The notes beneath the pieces are model-generated. The model worked only from the letters and a program-made list of their open reading frames with translations. It had not been told where the DNA came from and did no database searches. The position numbers and the translations under genes were made by a program. This document shows positions 1 through 9,611 of a stretch of 64,000 nucleotides of DNA, one piece after another; within the stretch, counting starts at the first letter, position 1; every line of letters starts with the position of its first letter. This stretch comes from Mycobacterium sp. E3251 (GTDB taxonomy: Bacteria > Actinomycetota > Actinomycetes > Mycobacteriales > Mycobacteriaceae), in contig NZ_LZJF01000057.1 in the NCBI RefSeq assembly GCF_001666835.1, forward strand, positions 1-64,000. Reading direction: 5' to 3'.

Positions 1-648
1 CGCCACCGTGGCGTCCCTGGGACCGAGCCCGTATCCGTCGATGATGGCCCGCACCGAGGCGGCGATGTTGGCGCGGGTCCAGGGGACCATCTTCGGCACC
101 CCGGTGGTGCCGCCGGTGAACATGATCATGGCGTCGTCTGCGCGCAGCCCCTCCGGCGTCGAAAAGTGTTGTGCCGGAGCGCCGGTCACGTCCAGGCGCA
201 CCGCTGGGACGCCGAGTGTCACCGCGAGCGGCCACCACGGCGGAGCCGGTTCCCCTTGATCGATCGGCGCGTCGCCGTCGATGAGCACCGCCCGCGCCCC
301 GACCGCCTCGCTGCGGGCCCGCTGGTCGGCGACCGGAAGGGCCGGGTCCAGCGGGACCGCGACCAGGTCGGCCCGCGAGGCCGCCAACAGTCCGACGACG
401 AATTCCGCGTTGCTCCCGGAGCGCAGCGCGACGCGATCGCCGGGCCGCAGCCCGGCCCGCTTCAGCTGCGCGGCCAGGTCGTCGGCCAGCCGGAGCAGAT
501 CGTGGTAGCTGACCGGTACCCGGTCGGAGGTGGCGACAAGCGCGGGCGCGGCCGGTGACCGGCGTGCCGTCTCCTCGACCAGGTCGGCGATGCGTGGGCC
601 CGGTGTCTCCGCCGTGGCGTGGCCGCCGATGATCGCCTCAGATTTCAT
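1..648 (-). CDS. fadD7: FadD7-like acyl-CoA ligase, N-terminal part (cut by window edge)
   Basis: This is the first 216 codons of an AMP-forming acyl-CoA/oxalate-CoA ligase of the ANL superfamily; the C-terminal domain lies outside the window. The ATG at 648 follows an AAGGAG ribosome site and reads MKSEAIIGGHATAE. The phosphate-binding A3 motif MFTGGTTGVPKMV is intact near residue 175. The gene diverges from the oxalyl-CoA decarboxylase oxcA, and the neighbouring oxyS and ldtA genes match the fadD7 locus recalled from M. tuberculosis (Rv0119). An oxalate- or other acid-activating enzyme feeding OxcA is therefore the natural reading. Substrate specificity is inferred from context only. Confidence 0.8.
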   Translation of the reverse strand, partial: MKSEAIIGGHATAETPGPRIADLVEETARRSPAAPALVATSDRVPVSYHDLLRLADDLAAQLKRAGLRPGDRVALRSGSNAEFVVGLLAASRADLVAVPLDPALPVADQRARSEAVGARAVLIDGDAPIDQGEPAPPWWPLAVTLGVPAVRLDVTGAPAQHFSTPEGLRADDAMIMFTGGTTGVPKMVPWTRANIAASVRAIIDGYGLGPRDATVA

Positions 649-734
649 CGCCGCACTCCTTCTCTCTTGGTCATCACCTGCTCGAACCATGCCGGGTGGC
701 CGCCCCGTGCGTCCAATATCGATTCACTCACGAC

Positions 735-753
735 CGATAACCGTTGGCTATCG
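735..753. promoter_or_regulatory. candidate LysR-type box between fadD7 and oxcA
   Basis: CGATA and TATCG form an inverted repeat around a 9-base centre, with further CC/GG symmetry inside. The core is ATA-N9-TAT, the usual T-N11-A shape of LysR-type sites. It lies in the divergent fadD7/oxcA promoter region, close to the LysR gene oxyS. The assignment to OxyS is a guess. Confidence 0.3.
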
Positions 754-897
754 ACGCCGGGGAACCCGGCTGGCCAGCGGCGATAGACGGCGTGAATCGC
801 TGCATAGCGGCTCGGTCTTGGACACCCGCCGGGCGGCCGCGCCAGAGTATGGCTGAGGCTTTACTTCACCTCCGACCACACACGAGGAGTCGGCACC

Positions 898-2628
898 ATG
901 ACCGCAGTTTCGGCATCTCCTGGCCAGGGGCACGAGTCCACGCGCCTGATCGACGGCTTCCACCTGGTGGTGGAAGCGCTCAAGGCCAACGACGTGGACA
1001 CCATCTACGGGATCGTCGGCATCCCGGTCACCGACCTCGCCCGCGTCGCGCAAGCGTCGGGAATCCGCTACATCGGCTTCCGTCAGGAGACTTCGGCCGG
1101 CAATGCCGCCGCCGCCGCCGGATTCCTGACCGGCCGACCCGGTGTGTGCCTTACGACATCGGGGCCCGGTTTCCTCAACGGGTTGCCGGCCCTCGCCAAC
1201 GCCACGGCGAACTGCTTCCCGATGATCCAGATCTCGGGTTCCAGCAATCGGGCGCTGGTCGACTTGCAACGAGGTGACTACCAGGACATCGACCAACTCA
1301 ACGCCGCAAGGCCGTTCGCGAAGGCGGCCTACCGGATCAGCCGAGTCGAGGACATCGGGCGCGGCGTCGCGCGTGCCATCCGCACCGCGATCTCCGGCCG
1401 GCCCGGTGGCGTTTACCTCGACATCCCCGGCGAGGTGTTGGGGCAAGCCATGGACGCGGCGGCCGGTGCGGAGACGGTCTGGCGGATTGTCGACCCCGCG
1501 CCCCGGCAGCTGCCGGCGCCCGACGCGGTCGATCGCGCGCTGCGGATGCTCGCACAGGCGCGGCGACCCTTGATCGTGCTCGGAAAGGGTGCGGCATATG
1601 CCCGGGCCGACAACATGATTCGCGAGTTCGTCGAGGCGAGCGGCATTCCGTTCTTGCCGATGTCGATGGCCAAGGGGCTGCTGCCGGACTCCCATCCGCA
1701 GTCGGCCGCAGCCGCGCGGTCGCTCGCGGTCGCGCGCGCCGACGTCGTGTTGCTGGTCGGCGCCCGGCTGAACTGGCTACTCGGCCACGGGGACTCGCCG
1801 CAATGGTCCGCCGACGCCAAGTTCGTGCAGGTCGATATCGCGCCGTCGGAGTTCGACAGCAATCAGCCGATCGCCGCGCCCGTGGTCGGCGACATCGGCT
1901 CGGTGATGTCGGCGCTGCGTGACGGCCTGGCCGCCCACCCCGTCACGGTGCCCGCGGAATGGGCCAAGGAGTTGGCCGAGCGCACCGCCCGCAACGACGC
2001 CAAGATGCGCGAACACCTGGGCGAAAACCCGCATCCCATGCGCTTTTACAATGCGCTCGGCGCGATCCGCGCCGTCCTGCAGGAGAACCCGGACGCCTAC
2101 CTCGTCAACGAGGGAGCCAACGCGCTGGACCTGGCCCGCAACGTCATCGGCATGGAGGTGCCGCGGCACCGGCTGGACACGGGAACCTGGGGCGTCATGG
2201 GCATCGGCATGGGTTACGCCATCGCGGCCGCCGTCGAGACCGGCGACCCTGTGGTCGCGGTCGAGGGTGACAGCGCATTCGGCTTCAGCGGCATGGAAGT
2301 CGAGACCATCTGCCGCTACCGGCTTCCGGTGACCGTCGTCATTCTCAACAACGGCGGTGTCTACCGGGGCGATGAAGTAGCCACCGGGTCGGATCCGGCG
2401 CCCACCGTGCTCAATGCGCGGGCGCGTCACGAGCTGATCGCGGAAGCATTCGGCGGCAAGGGATATCACGTCACCACCCCGGAGGAGCTGCGATCGGCGC
2501 TGTCCGAGTCGATCGGCTCCCGGGAGCCGTCGATCATCGACTGCGAGCTCGACCCGGCGGCCGGGGTGGAAAGCGGGCATCTGGCGAGCCTGAACCCGAC
2601 CAGTAAGGCGGTCAGCGCTGGTGGGTGA
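898..2628 (+). CDS. oxcA: oxalyl-CoA decarboxylase, ThDP-dependent
   Basis: A 576-residue thiamine-diphosphate enzyme expected to convert oxalyl-CoA to formyl-CoA and CO2. The pyrimidine-domain glutamate is in FRQETSAGNAA (about residue 63). The diphosphate/Mg-binding run begins GDSAFGFSG (about 457) and closes at LNNGG, so all three domains of the family are present at full length. GAGGAG at 884-889 supports the ATG at 898. Its 3' end overlaps oxyS by 17 bases tail to tail. That convergent pair, plus the divergent fadD7, reproduces the Rv0117-Rv0118c-Rv0119 arrangement recalled from M. tuberculosis. A different 2-hydroxyacyl-CoA lyase activity cannot be excluded from sequence alone. Confidence 0.88.
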   Translation: MTAVSASPGQGHESTRLIDGFHLVVEALKANDVDTIYGIVGIPVTDLARVAQASGIRYIGFRQETSAGNAAAAAGFLTGRPGVCLTTSGPGFLNGLPALANATANCFPMIQISGSSNRALVDLQRGDYQDIDQLNAARPFAKAAYRISRVEDIGRGVARAIRTAISGRPGGVYLDIPGEVLGQAMDAAAGAETVWRIVDPAPRQLPAPDAVDRALRMLAQARRPLIVLGKGAAYARADNMIREFVEASGIPFLPMSMAKGLLPDSHPQSAAAARSLAVARADVVLLVGARLNWLLGHGDSPQWSADAKFVQVDIAPSEFDSNQPIAAPVVGDIGSVMSALRDGLAAHPVTVPAEWAKELAERTARNDAKMREHLGENPHPMRFYNALGAIRAVLQENPDAYLVNEGANALDLARNVIGMEVPRHRLDTGTWGVMGIGMGYAIAAAVETGDPVVAVEGDSAFGFSGMEVETICRYRLPVTVVILNNGGVYRGDEVATGSDPAPTVLNARARHELIAEAFGGKGYHVTTPEELRSALSESIGSREPSIIDCELDPAAGVESGHLASLNPTSKAVSAGG

Positions 2629-3544
2629 TTCGCGACAACTGCGCGTCGAAGAACCCGTGCAGCGACAGTTGCGCCGCCGAGGCGGCGAGCGCGCGGGCGA
2701 TCGGTGACCCCGGGCCAGCGGAATTGGTGGCCAGCGCGACGTCGGCCTTGAGCACCGGGTCGACCATCTGGACCGCGCGGACTTCTCGCCCCAGTGGCGA
2801 CGTCCACAACCAGGTGTGCGGCACGATGCACGCCCAATTCCCCGCGGCAACCTGAGCGAACAGCGAAGCGACGGAGTCGGTTTCGACCTGCGGGGCCACT
2901 TCGATGGCGTGGTTGGCGAAGGCCTTGTCGATGATCTGGCGGTCCCGCATCTCGGGCGTGAGCAACGCCAGCGGCAACTGCGCGGCCTCCGGCCAAGTCA
3001 TCGTCGAAGCGGCGGATCCCAGCATGTCCGCGGGCGACAACAACACATAGTGCTCCTCATACAGCGGCACCAGGTTCACCCCGTGGTCCTCGTCGGGCGC
3101 CGCGTGCACGATCGCGGCATCCAGTTCGAATTCCCTTAGCCGCCGGTACAGTTCGGTGCCGGACAGCCGGGACAGGATGTGCACCTTCGCCAACGGGTGC
3201 GCCGAACAGAACGCCGAGAGCACCAGGGACGCAGTCGTCGACGCGGTGGGGACCGTGCCCAGCCTCAGCATGCCGGTGATGCCCGACCGCACCGCGTGCA
3301 CCTCAGACTTGAAGGCATCGTGCTCGGCGAGAATCCGCTTCGCCCACACCACCAACCGCTCACCCTCGGGCGTGAGGCCCTCGAAGCTGTGCCCGCGATT
3401 GATCAGCGTGACGTTCAGTTCCCGTTCCAGCTTGGCGATCGCGGCGGACAGCGCGGGTTGCGATACGAAGCACTTCTCGGCCGCGCGGGCGAAGTGGCGC
3501 TCTTGCGCGACCGCGACGAAGTACTCCAGCTGACGGAAGAGCAC
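2612..3544 (-). CDS. oxyS: LysR-family regulator OxyS
   Basis: A 310-residue LysR-type transcriptional regulator. An N-terminal winged helix-turn-helix (LEYFVAVAQERHFARAAEKC, then VSQPALSAAIAKLE) is followed by a periplasmic-binding-protein-like effector domain that starts near residue 90 (LRLGTVPTAST). GTG at 3544 is preferred because AGGAGG lies 5 bases upstream; the GTG at 3550 overlaps that ribosome site. It is convergent with oxcA and, going leftward, downstream of the isochorismatase-like gene. The M. tuberculosis homologue has been linked to repression of oxidative-stress genes. Whether this one controls oxcA/fadD7 is open. Confidence 0.85.
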   Translation of the reverse strand: MLFRQLEYFVAVAQERHFARAAEKCFVSQPALSAAIAKLERELNVTLINRGHSFEGLTPEGERLVVWAKRILAEHDAFKSEVHAVRSGITGMLRLGTVPTASTTASLVLSAFCSAHPLAKVHILSRLSGTELYRRLREFELDAAIVHAAPDEDHGVNLVPLYEEHYVLLSPADMLGSAASTMTWPEAAQLPLALLTPEMRDRQIIDKAFANHAIEVAPQVETDSVASLFAQVAAGNWACIVPHTWLWTSPLGREVRAVQMVDPVLKADVALATNSAGPGSPIARALAASAAQLSLHGFFDAQLSRITHQR

Positions 3545-3586
3545 CCGCACCTCCTCTGCCGCGGGATTTTTGCTGAGGCTAACCCT

Positions 3587-4237
3587 TCACCGGCACGCCA
3601 GCCAGTCCAGCGTCTCCGACAGCTCCAGCACATGCACTCCGATGGCACGGCACTCTTCGGCACCGCGGTCATACAAGCCCGAGATCGCATCGGACACCAG
3701 GACCGTTCTGAAGTCTCGTTCGGAGGCCTCGTAAATCGACGTCCGAGGACAGTTCGGGAAATTGCAACCCGCAAAAACCAGTGTGTCGCTGCCACTTTCG
3801 CGTAGATGCTGTTCGAGACCCGTGCCGTAGAAGGCCCCCCACCTCGATTTGTACATCACATGCTCGGCCGGACCGACCTCTTGGAATCCACCGGCCAACA
3901 GCAATTCGTGGTCCAACTCGACGGCCTTGGGCAGCAACTCGGCGGCGATTTGCGAACCGGCGCTGCCCGGTTCGGCGAATCGCGCGCCTCCCTCTATCGA
4001 TCGACGGCGAACCGGGTCGGCGTTCGACCCGTCCGGCCGGTATAGCCGGACCACATGCACGATCGGTAACCTGCGCCGACGGAACGCTTCCGCCAGCTTT
4101 GCCATCGCCGGAATCGCCGCACTGGTCCCGTCAACCCGCATCGGGGCATCGTCGGCATAGAAATCACGCTGCACGTCGATCAGCACCAACGCTGCGGAAT
4201 CCGCAATCGGGCGCGTGTAAGGGTCGTCAACGACCAT
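3587..4237 (-). CDS. isochorismatase-like cysteine hydrolase
   Basis: A 216-residue protein of the isochorismatase/nicotinamidase-like hydrolase fold. The expected catalytic triad is visible: Asp21 in LIDVQRDF, Lys130 in YKSRWGAF and Cys163 in GCNFPNCPRTSIYEA. GGAGGGGGCGAGC directly upstream makes ATG 4237 the start; a longer frame to 4318 lacks such a site. It is on the same strand as oxyS with a 42-base gap and diverges from ldtA. I do not recall this gene between ldtA and oxyS in M. tuberculosis, so it may be an insertion or a lineage-specific loss. The substrate (amide, carbamate or isochorismate-like ether) is unknown. Confidence 0.75.
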   Translation of the reverse strand: MVVDDPYTRPIADSAALVLIDVQRDFYADDAPMRVDGTSAAIPAMAKLAEAFRRRRLPIVHVVRLYRPDGSNADPVRRRSIEGGARFAEPGSAGSQIAAELLPKAVELDHELLLAGGFQEVGPAEHVMYKSRWGAFYGTGLEQHLRESGSDTLVFAGCNFPNCPRTSIYEASERDFRTVLVSDAISGLYDRGAEECRAIGVHVLELSETLDWLACR

Positions 4238-4400
4238 GCTCGCCCCCTCCCGATCCCGCCCCGACGGAGTCCAGCTCAGCCGGTGGTCGGCTCGTAACCG
4301 CCACATCAGGCGAACCAACCATGTTTGCTGAAAACCTCAATAGCCGGTCCGCCAGTAGAATATCGTTGTGTTGATTGCACCATCGCGAAGGGTATGCACC

Positions 4401-5156
4401 ATGCGTCGAGCGGTTCGTTATCTATCCGTTATGGTGGCGATCACGACCACATGCACGCTGGCAAGCGGCGCCCGCGCAGTGGCGGCGATCCCACTTCCCC
4501 AGCCGGTTCCCGCCGTTGCCTCGGTTTTGCCGGCTAACGGCGCGGTCGTGGGGGTGGCGCACCCAGTGGTGGTGACGTTCATGGCACCGATCAGGGATCG
4601 AGGCGCCGCCGAGCGGTCGATCCACGTCGCGTCGCCGAGCAACACGCCCGGACACTTCGAGTGGGTCGAGAACCACGTCGTGCAGTGGGTGCCGAACCGG
4701 TACTGGCCCGCCCACACCCACGTCTCGGTGGGCATTCAGGCGCTGACCACGGGATTCGACACCGGTGACGCATTACTCGGTGTTGCCAGCATCTCCGGTC
4801 ACACCTTCACCGTCAACCGGAACGGAGAAGTGCTGCGCACCATGCCCGCGTCGATGGGTAAGCCCAGCCGGCCCACACCGATCGGCAACTTCACCGCCCT
4901 GGAAAAGCAGCGCACCGTGGTCATGGACTCGCGCACCATCGGCATCCCGCTGAGCTCGCCCGAGGGGTACAAGATCACCGCCTCATATGCGGTTCGCGTC
5001 ACGTGGAGCGGCGTCTACGTGCACTCGGCGCCCTGGTCGGTTGACTCACAGGGTTACGCCAACGTCAGTCATGGCTGCATCAACCTCAGTCCCGATAATG
5101 CCGCCTGGTATTTCAACCAGGTGAATGTGGGCGACCCCATCCAGGTCGTCGCGTAG
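4401..5156 (+). CDS. ldtA: L,D-transpeptidase (LdtMt1-like)
   Basis: A 251-residue secreted peptidoglycan cross-linking enzyme that makes 3-3 bonds between meso-diaminopimelate residues. It has a signal peptide (MRRAVRYLSVMVAITTTC, then a small-residue stretch ending AVAA). An Ig-like bacterial domain covers about residues 30-120. The YkuD catalytic domain contains VYVHSAP and NVSHGCINLS, which places the nucleophile at Cys226. The start at 4401 follows GAAGGG. Length and cysteine position match what I recall of M. tuberculosis Rv0116c (251 aa). It diverges from the hydrolase/oxyS pair. Confidence 0.9.
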   Translation: MRRAVRYLSVMVAITTTCTLASGARAVAAIPLPQPVPAVASVLPANGAVVGVAHPVVVTFMAPIRDRGAAERSIHVASPSNTPGHFEWVENHVVQWVPNRYWPAHTHVSVGIQALTTGFDTGDALLGVASISGHTFTVNRNGEVLRTMPASMGKPSRPTPIGNFTALEKQRTVVMDSRTIGIPLSSPEGYKITASYAVRVTWSGVYVHSAPWSVDSQGYANVSHGCINLSPDNAAWYFNQVNVGDPIQVVA

Positions 5157-5187
5157 GGGCGTGCCCGCGCCCTCGGCTTCGGGCCAG

Positions 5188-5203
5188 TGTGACAACCGTC
5201 ACA
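5188..5203. promoter_or_regulatory. CRP-type site upstream of car
   Basis: TGTGACAACCGTCACA is a perfect palindrome and an exact fit to the TGTGA-N6-TCACA consensus of the cAMP receptor protein family (Rv3676/Crp in mycobacteria). It lies 70 bases before the car start and 32 bases after the ldtA stop, so car is the likely target. Confidence 0.55.
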
Positions 5204-5272
5204 GCCATCGAACGGAAGACTGGCCCGTGACGGTGGGTTCCCGGTAGACGAGGATCGAACGGGAGGCTGGCC

Positions 5273-8200
5273 ATGACCGGTGATGCGGAACAACAAGAAT
5301 CCACCGTCGCGGGTTCGATCAGCCCGGCGCGGGAGCGGGTTGACAACCGCATTCGCCAACTGGACGCGACGGACGAACAGTTCCGCAGCACGAAACCGAA
5401 TCCGGCACTGCAACGAGTGGCGCGCGAACCGGAGCTTCGCCTGACACAGATCCTGCGGACCTTCGTCGACGGCTATGCCGACCGCCCGGCGCTGGGTTGG
5501 CGAGCGCGGTCGCTGGTCACCGATCCCGCGACCGGCCGCACCACCGCGCAGTTACTCCCCCGGTTCGACACCCTCAGCTACCGCGACCTGTGGGCCAACG
5601 TGGGTGCGATCGCCAGCGCCTGGCGGAACGACGCGGCCGATCCGGTGACGCCTCAAGACTTCGTCGCCACAGTGGGTTTCGCCAGTGCGGAGTACCTGAC
5701 CCTCGATCTGGTGTGCGCCTACCTCGGCTTGGTTGCGGTGCCGCTGCAGCACAACGCGGCGGCATCACGGTTGCAACCGATCGTCGCCGAGGTCGAGCCG
5801 CGGGTGCTCGCGGCGGGCGCCGGCTACCTGGACTTGGCCGTCGAGGCGGCGCTGGGCAGCACGTCGTTGCGGCGCTTGGTGGTTTTCGACTACTCCCCCC
5901 AAATCGACGATCAGCGCCAGGCTTTGGAGCGCGCCCGCGCGAAGCTGTCCGCGGCGGGGATGGCGGTGAGGATCGAGACGTTCGACGAGTTGATCGAACG
6001 AGGTCGCGGCCTGCCGCCCGAGCCCGCGTATACCGGCGACACCGACCAGCGCCTGGCCATGATCATGTATACATCGGGCAGCACCGGACTGCCCAAGGGT
6101 GCCATGTACACCGAGCGCATGCTGTGCAAGCTGTGGACCAACGAGTTGATGCCCGACTTCGCGGACACCCCGGTGATCAACGTCAACTTCATGCCGCTCA
6201 ACCACCTCGGTGGCCGGATACCGCTGTCGACCGCGTTCCAAGCGGGCGGCACCAGTTACTTCGTGCCCGAAAGTGACCTCTCCACGCTGTTCGAAGACTG
6301 GAACCTGGTGCGCCCCACCGAAATGGGGTTGGTGCCGCGGGTGGCGGAGATGCTGTACCAGCGCTACCAAAGCGCCGTCGACCGGCGGGTCTTCCAGGGA
6401 ACCGACCGGGCATCCGCCGAGGCCGAGGCGCAGGTCGAGTTGCGCGAGCAGGTCTTGGGCGCCCGCATCATCACCGCGTTCTGCGGCACCGCGCCGCTTG
6501 CGGCGGAGATGCGCGGGTTCGTGGAGAGCTGCCTGGACGTGCACGTCCTCGACGGCTACGGCCTGACCGAGGTCGGGATGGTGACCAAGGATGGCCGGAT
6601 CGCCGCGCCGCCGGTTCTGGGGTACAAGCTCATCGACGTTCCCGAGCTGGGTTATTTCCTTACCGACAAGCCTTTTCCGCGCGGCGAGCTGCTGGTCAAA
6701 TCGCTCACCGCCACGCCCGGATACTTCAAGCGTCCGGACGTCACCGCCAACGCCTTCGACGAACAAGGCTACTACCGGACCGGGGACGTGATGGCCGAGC
6801 TGGAGCCCGGCCGGCTCGCGTACGTCGACCGTCGCAACAACGTATTGAAGCTCGCCCAAGGCGAATTCGTCGCCGTCGCCCGCCTGGAGGCCGTCTTCAG
6901 CAGCGCGGCCCTGGTCCGCCAGATCTTCGTCTACGGCAACAGCGAACGCCCGTATCTGTTGGCCGTGGTGGTGCCGACCGCCGACGCGCTGGACAGGTTC
7001 ACCGGTGACCCCGACGGGCTCAAGGCCGCCCTGCACGAATCACTGCGCCAGTCAGGCAGACTCGCCGAGCTGCAGTCCTACGAGGTGCCTGTCGACTTTC
7101 TCGTCGAGGCTGAGCCGTTCAGCGAGGACAACGGGCTGCTGTCCGGCGTCGGCAAGCTGCTCAGGCCGAAACTCAAAGAGCACTACGGCGAGCGGCTCGA
7201 GCAGTTGTATGCGGACCTGGCCGCCAACCGGGTGACCGAGCTGCGGGCGCTGCGCGAGGGCGCCGCCGACCGCCCGGTCATCGACACGCTCGTTCGCGCC
7301 GCCGAAGCGCTGCTCGGCCTGGCCGGCGGCCCACCCGAACCCGATGCGCTGTTCATCGAACTCGGCGGAGATTCCCTGTCGGCCTTGACCTTCTCCAACC
7401 TGCTGCAGGACATCTTCGACGTCGAGGTGCCGGTGGGCATGATCATCGGCCCGGCCACCGATTTAGGCCGGCTCGCGGAATACGTTGAGGCCGAACGCCG
7501 AACGGGACCCGGGCGGACGACATTCGGGTCGGTGCACGGGCGGGATGCCACCGAGGTCCGCGCCGCCGACCTCACACTTGACAAGTTCATCGACACGAGA
7601 ACATTGTCCGACGCCCCGGCCCTGCCGCGAGCCACCGGCACGCCGCACACTGTCCTGTTGACCGGCGCCAACGGATATCTGGGCCGCTTCCTCTGCCTGG
7701 AATGGATGGAGCGGCTCGCCGAGACGGGCGGAACATTGGTCTGCATCGTGCGGGGCACCGACGCCGCGGCCGCCGCCAAGCGACTGGAGGATGTCTACCG
7801 CAGCGGAGATCCGCATCTGGTCGAACGCTTCCGCGAGCTCGCGGCCGATCATCTCGAGGTGATCGCCGGCGATATCGGTGAGCCGAACCTGGGGCTGGAC
7901 CAGGCGACGTGGGACCGGCTGGCCCGCACCGTGGACTTGATCGTCCACCCGGCGGCGCTGGTCAATCACGTCCTGCCCTACGAGCAGCTGTTCGGGCCGA
8001 ATGTCGTTGGCACCGCCGAAGTTATCCGCATGGCGATCACCACCCGCATCAAACCGGTGACCTACCTGTCAACCGTTGCCGTGGCCATGTCCGTCGATCC
8101 GGCCGACTTCGAAGAGGACGGCGACATCCGCACGATCAGCCCGGTCCGGCCGGTCGAGGCTAGCTACGCCAACGGGTACGCCAACAGCAAGTGGGCCGGC

Positions 8201-8863
8201 GAGGTACTGCTGCGCGAGGCACACGACCTGTGCGAACTGCCCGTCGCCGTGTTCCGGTCCGACATGATCCTCGCCCACAGCCGCTACGCCGGACAGCTGA
8301 ACGTGCCCGATGCCTTTACGCGGTTGATCTTCAGCCTGCTCGTCACCGGCATCGCGCCGTCGTCGTTCTACGAAACCACCGACACCGGTGGCCGGCCCGT
8401 GGCACATTACGACGGGCTGCCCGCCGACTTCGTGGCCGAGGCGGTGACCGCGCTCGGTGAGCAGATCGCGACCGCCGCCGACGACGCGGGATCTGCCGGG
8501 GTGTTTCGGTCCTATGACGTGATGAATCCGCACGACGACGGAATCTCCCTGGACGTGTTCGTGGACTGGCTGATCGCCGACCGCCACGACATCCGGCGCA
8601 TCGACGACTACGACGAGTGGCTCGCCCGCTTCGGCACCGCACTTCGGGCCCTACCGGACAAGCAGCGCCAACAGTCCGTGCTGCCGTTGCTGGACGCTTA
8701 CCGGAGGCCGCAGAAGCCACTGCGCGGCGCGCCCGCCCCGACCGAGGGATTCCGGGGAGCCATCCAAGCCGCCAAACTCGGTGCGGACAAAGACATTCCG
8801 CATCTGTCGGCGGACCTGATCGCCAAGTATGTTTTCGATCTGCGGTTGCTCGGCCTGCTGTAG
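5273..8863 (+). CDS. car: carboxylic acid reductase (FadD9-type)
   Basis: A 1196-residue ATP- and NADPH-dependent reductase that turns carboxylic acids into aldehydes. The adenylation domain (about 60-640) carries [17 protein letters not shown]. The carrier domain has its phosphopantetheine serine in [12 protein letters not shown] (about residue 700). The C-terminal reductase domain of the thioester-reductase type starts at [12 protein letters not shown] (about 795) and has the YANGYANSK active-site stretch near 965. The architecture and the LRLLGLL end match mycobacterial CAR/FadD9. GGGAGG precedes the ATG at 5273. A phosphopantetheinyl transferase is needed for activity and is not in the window. 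The CRP-type site upstream suggests regulation by carbon or energy state. Confidence 0.92.
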   Translation: MTGDAEQQESTVAGSISPARERVDNRIRQLDATDEQFRSTKPNPALQRVAREPELRLTQILRTFVDGYADRPALGWRARSLVTDPATGRTTAQLLPRFDTLSYRDLWANVGAIASAWRNDAADPVTPQDFVATVGFASAEYLTLDLVCAYLGLVAVPLQHNAAASRLQPIVAEVEPRVLAAGAGYLDLAVEAALGSTSLRRLVVFDYSPQIDDQRQALERARAKLSAAGMAVRIETFDELIERGRGLPPEPAYTGDTDQRLAMIMYTSGSTGLPKGAMYTERMLCKLWTNELMPDFADTPVINVNFMPLNHLGGRIPLSTAFQAGGTSYFVPESDLSTLFEDWNLVRPTEMGLVPRVAEMLYQRYQSAVDRRVFQGTDRASAEAEAQVELREQVLGARIITAFCGTAPLAAEMRGFVESCLDVHVLDGYGLTEVGMVTKDGRIAAPPVLGYKLIDVPELGYFLTDKPFPRGELLVKSLTATPGYFKRPDVTANAFDEQGYYRTGDVMAELEPGRLAYVDRRNNVLKLAQGEFVAVARLEAVFSSAALVRQIFVYGNSERPYLLAVVVPTADALDRFTGDPDGLKAALHESLRQSGRLAELQSYEVPVDFLVEAEPFSEDNGLLSGVGKLLRPKLKEHYGERLEQLYADLAANRVTELRALREGAADRPVIDTLVRAAEALLGLAGGPPEPDALFIELGGDSLSALTFSNLLQDIFDVEVPVGMIIGPATDLGRLAEYVEAERRTGPGRTTFGSVHGRDATEVRAADLTLDKFIDTRTLSDAPALPRATGTPHTVLLTGANGYLGRFLCLEWMERLAETGGTLVCIVRGTDAAAAAKRLEDVYRSGDPHLVERFRELAADHLEVIAGDIGEPNLGLDQATWDRLARTVDLIVHPAALVNHVLPYEQLFGPNVVGTAEVIRMAITTRIKPVTYLSTVAVAMSVDPADFEEDGDIRTISPVRPVEASYANGYANSKWAGEVLLREAHDLCELPVAVFRSDMILAHSRYAGQLNVPDAFTRLIFSLLVTGIAPSSFYETTDTGGRPVAHYDGLPADFVAEAVTALGEQIATAADDAGSAGVFRSYDVMNPHDDGISLDVFVDWLIADRHDIRRIDDYDEWLARFGTALRALPDKQRQQSVLPLLDAYRRPQKPLRGAPAPTEGFRGAIQAAKLGADKDIPHLSADLIAKYVFDLRLLGLL

Positions 8864-8873
8864 ACCGGCGGGC

Positions 8874-9482
8874 CTACCCGGGCAGACCTTTCTTGATGGC
8901 GGCATCCTGCTTGCGCCCGATGTCGGCGGCCATGTCCGGATCGATCGGATCGCCAGGTGTGCTGTGGAATTCGAGATTGACGAGCGCCTTGCCCTCGCTG
9001 AACAGCAACACCGTCACCGCTTGCCCGTTGTCGGGCGACGTGCCGGAGATCATGGTCCCGTTGGAGCCGACGTCTATCGGCCGCCACGTGCCGTTGATCT
9101 TGCCCGCGTAATTGGCCCTGGTCCTGTCGATTCCGGCCGCGGCCGTCGCGGGGTCGGCGACGACCAGGATGCTGTCGCCGATCCGCCGGCTGTTGTCGGC
9201 GCTCGCGAACAGCTGCGCCACCCCGGGCGCATTGTTGGGGTTCAGCACCGGCGGCTGCGGCGCGGTGAGATCGCCGCCGATGTCGGTCGGCTTGATCAGT
9301 AGTGTGCTGTAATCCGTGGGTTGCCCTGGCGACGGACTGGCCACGCTGGAACCGGTGGAGCGTGCGGCGGAACTCGAATCGGTCGGGGACGCGTTGTTGC
9401 TGCCACCGCAGCCGGCGAGCGCCGCGCCAGCCACTACGGCGGCGAGCGCCCACCCGACACCGGAGATCCGAGCAACCTTCAT
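8874..9482 (-). CDS. lipoprotein, unknown function
   Basis: A 202-residue predicted lipoprotein. The signal sequence (MKVARISGVGWALAAVVAGA) ends in the lipobox LAGC, with the lipidated residue at Cys25. A Ser/Thr/Ala linker (to about 55) leads into a compact globular domain with no motif I can name. GGAAGGA lies just upstream of ATG 9482. It is convergent with car (10 bases between stops) and divergent from the oxidoreductase at 9612, with a long perfect palindrome between them. It resembles the broad mycobacterial Lpq group, but I cannot assign a specific member. Confidence 0.75.
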   Translation of the reverse strand: MKVARISGVGWALAAVVAGAALAGCGGSNNASPTDSSSAARSTGSSVASPSPGQPTDYSTLLIKPTDIGGDLTAPQPPVLNPNNAPGVAQLFASADNSRRIGDSILVVADPATAAAGIDRTRANYAGKINGTWRPIDVGSNGTMISGTSPDNGQAVTVLLFSEGKALVNLEFHSTPGDPIDPDMAADIGRKQDAAIKKGLPG

Positions 9483-9516
9483 GGGCGTTCCTTCCGCGTT
9501 CTGGCCGGCGGCGCAT

Positions 9517-9530
9517 TCGCGCATGCGCGA
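9517..9530. promoter_or_regulatory. perfect 14-bp palindrome between divergent genes
   Basis: TCGCGCATGCGCGA is fully self-complementary. It sits in the 129-base region between the lipoprotein and the oxidoreductase. A second inverted repeat (ACTGGA 9543-9548, TCCAGT 9558-9563) and a TATGCT element (9567-9572) follow on the rightward side. It is a candidate operator for an unknown regulator. Confidence 0.35.
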
Positions 9531-9611
9531 CCCACGCCGGAAACTGGATACCCATTTTCCAGTGCCTATGCTGGCGTGGGAGGTCATGAGCGCTGCGGGG
9601 AGGAGATCGAG

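Noticed and set aside
748..1695. Long leftward open frame opposite oxcA
   Set aside because: It is a high-GC shadow of oxcA with no family features; the sense frame has complete enzyme motifs.
9321..9611. N-terminal extension of the oxidoreductase
   Set aside because: It overlaps the lipoprotein signal region antisense and lacks a ribosome site, while ATG 9612 has a good one.
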